A DNA stretch of 64,000 nucleotides from Gari tellinella (lineage: Eukaryota > Mollusca > Bivalvia > Cardiida > Psammobiidae). Shown here one piece after another: positions 55,201 to 61,200 of this stretch; positions within the stretch are counted from its first letter, which is position 1; every line of letters starts with the position of its first letter. The translations under genes and the position numbers were made by a program. The DNA lies in the NCBI GenBank assembly GCA_922989275.2, contig OV277859.1, positions 91,074,198-91,138,197 on the forward strand, read 5' to 3'. The notes beneath the pieces are model-generated. The model made no database searches. It saw only the letters and a list, made by a program, of their open reading frames with translations, and was not told the origin of the DNA.

Positions 55201-58200
55201 GCAATTCACAGTGTGCCTTTAAGTACAGGTTAAATGTATAGTGAAATTTATCAGGAGGAGAGAACCACTATATTCTAGCAGATAATAGCTCAAAGCAGGC
55301 TGAAAGTAAAGCAGAATGCACCTTAGGGCGCATTCTGCTTTACTTTCAACCTGCTTTTAGTGGTCACATATCACTAGAAACAAGCTATGGGGTAATGGGT
55401 TAAGCTGCCATCTGATAAGGGGATGCTATAAGTTGATCATGGAGAATCCTAAGATTTCGAAATTAAAGGATAAAAATCTTAAAAGTATATATTTGTCTTA
55501 AAAAGTGTACCCTTATAAAGCATACTAGTTCTATGCAAACACTTTTACAGTGTAGACCGGATCAGAGGTTTCCTGAAGGATCATTCTGATCAGGTTTGCA
55601 ATAATTTTATTCTGCAGATAAAATTGATGTATGCTTAACCCTTCTACTGCAGTAATATTGTCTGCTTTGATATTGTTGTATGCAAAACAAATATTGAATA
55701 AGATTTGTGCATTTTTTGTAGTTCAGAAATTCTCTGAGTCGAATGTAAAACAGTTTGGATCCAGATCAGACGCAATATAATGCAGCGTCTGATCTAAATC
55801 CACTTTTTCACTTAACAATCAAGTCGTGATCAGCAGGGTAAGTGTTAATTGCAACAACTATCTTTAATCCCCTAGATTGATGCATATCTATCAATTAGTA
55901 CCCTACTGTGATAATTGATAAGCAATTTGATAAGGGTGCCCTTATCAGAAAGTATACGTATCAAGCTGTGATATGGGGATCCATGATGAGGGACGGATTA
56001 GTTTCCTTAACCCATTACTCCATATCTTGTTTGAAGTTTGAAAGAAAGATGATCACTTAAAGCAAGTTGAAAGTAACGCAGAATGCACCTTAAGAGGCAT
56101 TCTGCTTAACTTTAAGCCTGCTTTAAGCTACTATCTGCTAGGACATACAATATTTTTGTCATATAAAAGGGATTTTTTTTCAGAGGAGGAATAAATTATA
56201 GGCGTAAAAAGTCACGTTTATTGGGTAATGGGTTAAAATGCTGCAGCTACAGCTTATAGAATTAACACTGGTACGACGACATTACAGCATGTTATATGGA
56301 CATGTACTCTCTTTAGTTTCTTGCACATTTAACCCATTCCCCTATTAGCCTGTTACTAGTTTTGAAGTTTTGAATGACTTAAAGCAGGTTGAATTTAATC
56401 AGAATGCGCCTGAAGGCACATTCTGCTTTACTTTCAGTCTGCTTTTAGTTACCGTCTGCTTGTATTGCTTGATTAAAAGTGACAGAGTTCCTATTTTAGG
56501 AGAATTGATTTTAGGCAATGATAAATTATTTTGGTTGTTAAATTATACAATGTTTTTGCAGAATATTCATGACATAAAAATTACAGCTGTGTAGTCTTGT
56601 CCAATGTTTAAATATTGAAAAAGGACTAAAAACATATATTATACATGTATGCGTAAACTGGTATTCATGTATAATAAAAACTGCAGCTCTAAATTCAAAG
56701 CTGTAGTCATTCCCCAGTGCACTGCTAGTTACCTGGTTTAAACTGATAGTGCACTATCAGTTTGATATTGAAATCCCAGTGCACTATCAGTGCACTGTCA
56801 GTGCACTGTCAGTGCAAAATTAGTTTACTCTCAGTGCACTGTCAGTTTAAACCCAGTGCACTGGCAGTGCACTTTGTGTATACTTTAGCTTAAACAGTAC
56901 TGTAGCTTGTTTCTAGTTTTGATGGCAAGTGACCACTTGAAACAGGTTGACAGTAAAGCAGCATTCAACTTTACTTTCAGCCTGCTTTAAGATAAAGAAA
57001 GTATTTCTTATGATTAATATTCATTACTGTATACAGTGAAACTATTTTCTTTAGTGGAGGGATAAATTTAAGGTGTAAAAAGTGTATTTATGGAGTAATG
57101 GATTAAACTACACAATCACTTATTATGCAAAATTTCTAGAAGGATCTTTAAATTAACCGTTCTCCTGCTGTAAACTGACATTTTAAGTAATGTTTTAATT
57201 TTGAAATATGGGAATGTTTGACAGAAGGAAGCTTATGTCATTGAACTTAAATTGAAGTAAAGTGGGTAAGTTTGACTTCAGAGAGTTTGAGTTATTGAGA
57301 TTAGACTGTATATTAATGCTTGCAGGGCCTGCGTTCTATTGGTTTCTATGGTGAAGGGTTTGCTGAATACCCAGGAACTAGTCTTGACTCGGCTGAGGCA
57401 GATTTGTCAGTGTCATTTGTCACCACAGCCCCTGATGCCATTCTCCTCCTAGCCAAGGATATCAATGGTGATGTGAGTAGAAATATGTACTGTGTAACAC
57501 CATAGGATTTGGTGCTGACATAAGTGAGAAAATGCTGGATTTGTTCAGTTTACTCCCTCTTATCTGGAACCCTAGGGCGTATTTCAAAAACTAAAATATT
57601 TATTTTTGCTTTAAACCCTATGGTGTGAATACTCATTAGAATTGTCTAGAAGAGATGATTCTAATGAGTGGTCACACCATAGGGTTTGGTGGGTATATAT
57701 AGGTGAAAATGTTGAAAAACGTGTTTACTTCCTCTTATCTGGATCCCTGTCTAACTTTGGAAAAACGCAACTGGAAGTCTCTTATTTATTAAATATTTGG
57801 TTTGTATAAATACCCTATATGTCATTTGTGTTTTTGTAACAACTAAAACAGCCAATGGATTGATGCTCATGTATAATATCATGGTTGATGTTTGAAAAAT
57901 ATAATACATTACATCCTAAATAAGGATGAAGGTAATCATTTGTCTTTCTTTATCTTCCATGTTGTTGGTACAAAATACACAGTAAACAACAAAACAAGCA
58001 TAAAGTTTAATAAACGTAACTGTATTTCACAAACATGCAGGAGTACGCAATGATAGTCGGCTATTAGCTTTAGAATTTTTTTTATCAAAGTTTGTGTATC
58101 TTGAAGCCATATCTATATCGACAAAATTTTGTTCGTCCTGAGACCATTGAAATACTGAAGTTAAACTGTATTTCAAAAACTAAAATCTTTATTTCTGCAT

Positions 58201-61200
58201 TAAACTCTATCATGTCACTACTCATTAGAATTGTCTTTCCGAGACAATTCCAATGAGTAGTTACACCATAGGATACCGTGCTGACAAGAGTAAGAAAATG
58301 TTCAATTTGTTCAGTTTACTCACTTTTTTCTGAAGCCCTGAATGCTGAGTGTACTTGTTGGAAGAGAAGCATGTGTTAACTCTTTCCTCCCTGAAACCTC
58401 AAATGGACAATTCTAGTTTTCAATTTAGTCTAGTCCATTTTTGACTTTTTAGGGATGATGTTTATAATATATGTCAAAATGACAAACAGTGTAGACACTG
58501 ATCAGAGGGCTCCTTAAGGAGCCCTCTGATCAAGGTCTACACTGTTTGCATAAGACAAGTGTACTCATCACATGTACGCTGTTTGAAAATGACGCATATA
58601 TGCATGACTAGGGTTCAAAGAGTTAATCAAAGATCGATAAGTTGCATTCTTTTGACTGGATTCTTACACAAGTTTGACTTTGTTTGGAGGTCGTGTCTAG
58701 TGTTTCTTCTAATATCATTTCAGCACTATTACTCCCTAGCTTTGTTTGGAGGTCGTGTGGAGGGACGATTCTCTGGAGGACGTACTGTGCCACTTATACT
58801 GAACTCTGACAATCTCTTCAATGACGGCCTCGTTCATAATGTTGCTGTGAGGAAGACCAATAGAAAGTAAGTCACACTATCATACAAAGACATACATATA
58901 ACAAGGGCTCGAGAGAAGTGAAATTAAATCCTTACAGTAAAACCTTCTCTATTGCGACCACTAGATTGTGTTAATTATTAGGTATTTACGATAGGTGACT
59001 GCTTAAAGCAAGGTGACAGTAAAACAGAAAGCTCCTGAAAGAGCTGTCTGTTTTACTGTCACTTTGCTTTAAGCTTTTACACAATCAACTAGCCTTTGTT
59101 TTAGTGGTCGTAAATAGTAATGGAGAAGTTTTACTGTATTTCAAGCACTTTTATGGCCCTTCAATGATTAGTAGGGGTGGGGACACACTATTTTGCACCA
59201 GTCCGCCCATTTGTCAGCATATGGATCATACTTGGACTTATTCTTCGTACAGTTTTCAAGCTACAACCTTTTAATTTTACAGTGTTTTTTATGCCCCCAG
59301 CATCGACAGATGCGGGGCATATAGTAATTGTCCTGTCCGTCCGTCCGTCCGTGCGTGCGTGTGTCCGTCCGTAACAAGGTTAAGTAGATTTTACCGTTTC
59401 GTCTAGCATCAACATCGCTTACCCAAATGCTTTGATACTTATACAGTTGTTGCCTTGGACCATTCCCTATCCACCAATATCACCAAACTTTGGTTTTGAC
59501 CTTGACCTTGACCTAATTTGGAAAATTTTAAATAGGTTATTTCTTGGTTAACTAGATTTTACCGTTTCGTCTAGCATCAACACAACTGACTACAATGCTT
59601 TGATACTTATACAGTTGTTGCCTTGGACCATTACTAACTCACCAATGCTCAGTTTGACCCTGACCTTGACCTAATTTGGACTTAGAAAAGATTCAGAATA
59701 TATTGTCAAGGATGCCACTGGGGGCATAAGCGTTTATTGAACGCGCAGTCTTGTTTTCACATAAATTATACCACAAATGTGTATAATGTCTGGATTTTCA
59801 TGAAATATTTTAATTGTATCTTAACTAAATATCTTAGAAAACTGTGGGTTATTAGGTTATATGTGGATCCTTTTAGTTACCAAAAAACAGGTCTAATTGG
59901 AATTCTATATAACTACTGCTCTTAATCACCAAACAGTGTAGACCTTGATCAGAGGGCTCCTATAGGAGCCCTCTGATCTGGGTCTACACTGATTGCAAAT
60001 GTAATATGTATGTTTGAAACAGGTCCATTGTGTTGAAAGAGTTAACTAGTTAAAATATATTTTTGAATCACCAGGTTTGAGCTGTATGTTGATGACACAG
60101 TTGTGGACAAGGGACGGGTTGCCGAGGGCAATGATAGGATTTCAGTACGCGAGGATGGAGGTCTTTTCCTGGGTGGTATACCACAGAAGGCAGATGGCTT
60201 GGCGGCCACAGAGCAGTCATTGGATGGTTGTATCAGTGATGTCGTCATCAATGGAAAGTATGTGTATTACAAAAATTGCAACAAGCATACAGTAATTCTG
60301 GTCAGTCAAAAAGAAAATATTGTCATCAATGAAAAATATGTATTATACAGTATACTTCAAAACTTGCTTTTTCTCTGAAGAAGGCCACAGGCCGAAACAT
60401 GTTAGAAATTAAATGAAATAATTAAACTTATGTTCATATTTTGAAGTTTTTCTCTGTCAAAAATATAATCATCATTCATACAGTAATCCGAAAGAAAAAG
60501 AATAGGTGGTCTTACATTTTGCTGCTTAATTCAGAGCAAAAGCAATTATTATTTTTTTGAAAATCTGGTATTTTCTGTTTGCAGCATTTTGAAGAAATAT
60601 TTTATGTAGCAATGTGGCTCAAACAGTGATAACTACTATCACTTTAACCCATTTCTCCATTATAATATAGGTACCCATTTATATACCTTAGATTAAATGC
60701 TGCACCAAAGAAAGTACATGTAGTTTCACTTTACACAGTCATGAATATGTACCATGAGAAATGCTTCTATGTCTTACTTAAGACATATTCTGCTTTACTT
60801 TCAATCTACTTTAAGTAGTCATCTGTCTTCATTACTAGAAACAGGCTATAAATGCACATGCATTTAAAGATTAATAGGCATGTCATATTTGAGATATCAA
60901 TCTTAAGATCTCTGTCAAATTTCATTGAAATATCTAAGGAAAGAGACTACCTGTACAGTGACTGTAATAACAATTACATAATATTTTAGTGTTCTGAATG
61001 TGAACAAGCCAAAGCAGTATGACAAGGCTGACATTGGGAGATGCCGCCAGCGACCAGGGAAACAGGATAGTGATGAGAAGAACCCCGTGCCGGAAGCCAG
61101 TGATGCACCAGCTTCAATAAGGTTTGTACTGGGTACCAGTCACTCAGCCATGCTTACTGGCTTCATGCTTTAGGGTACCAGTCACTTAACCATGGTTACT

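Larger units (their letters stand above)
52293..56902. mobile_element. 4.6-kb TA-flanked element with about 220-bp TIRs (Tc1/mariner-like)
   Basis: TIRs at 52293-52517 and about 56684-56902 start CAGTACTGTTTAAGCTAAA and are nearly identical, each with five to seven CAGTGCACTG palindromes. TA lies at 52291-52292 and 56903-56904; the flanks rejoin to a family A MITE (52279-57102), giving the empty site. Inside are a Tc1-type transposase fragment, a G-rich tract and several nested MITEs (52611-52855, 53502-53738, 56011-56232). Confidence 0.85.
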
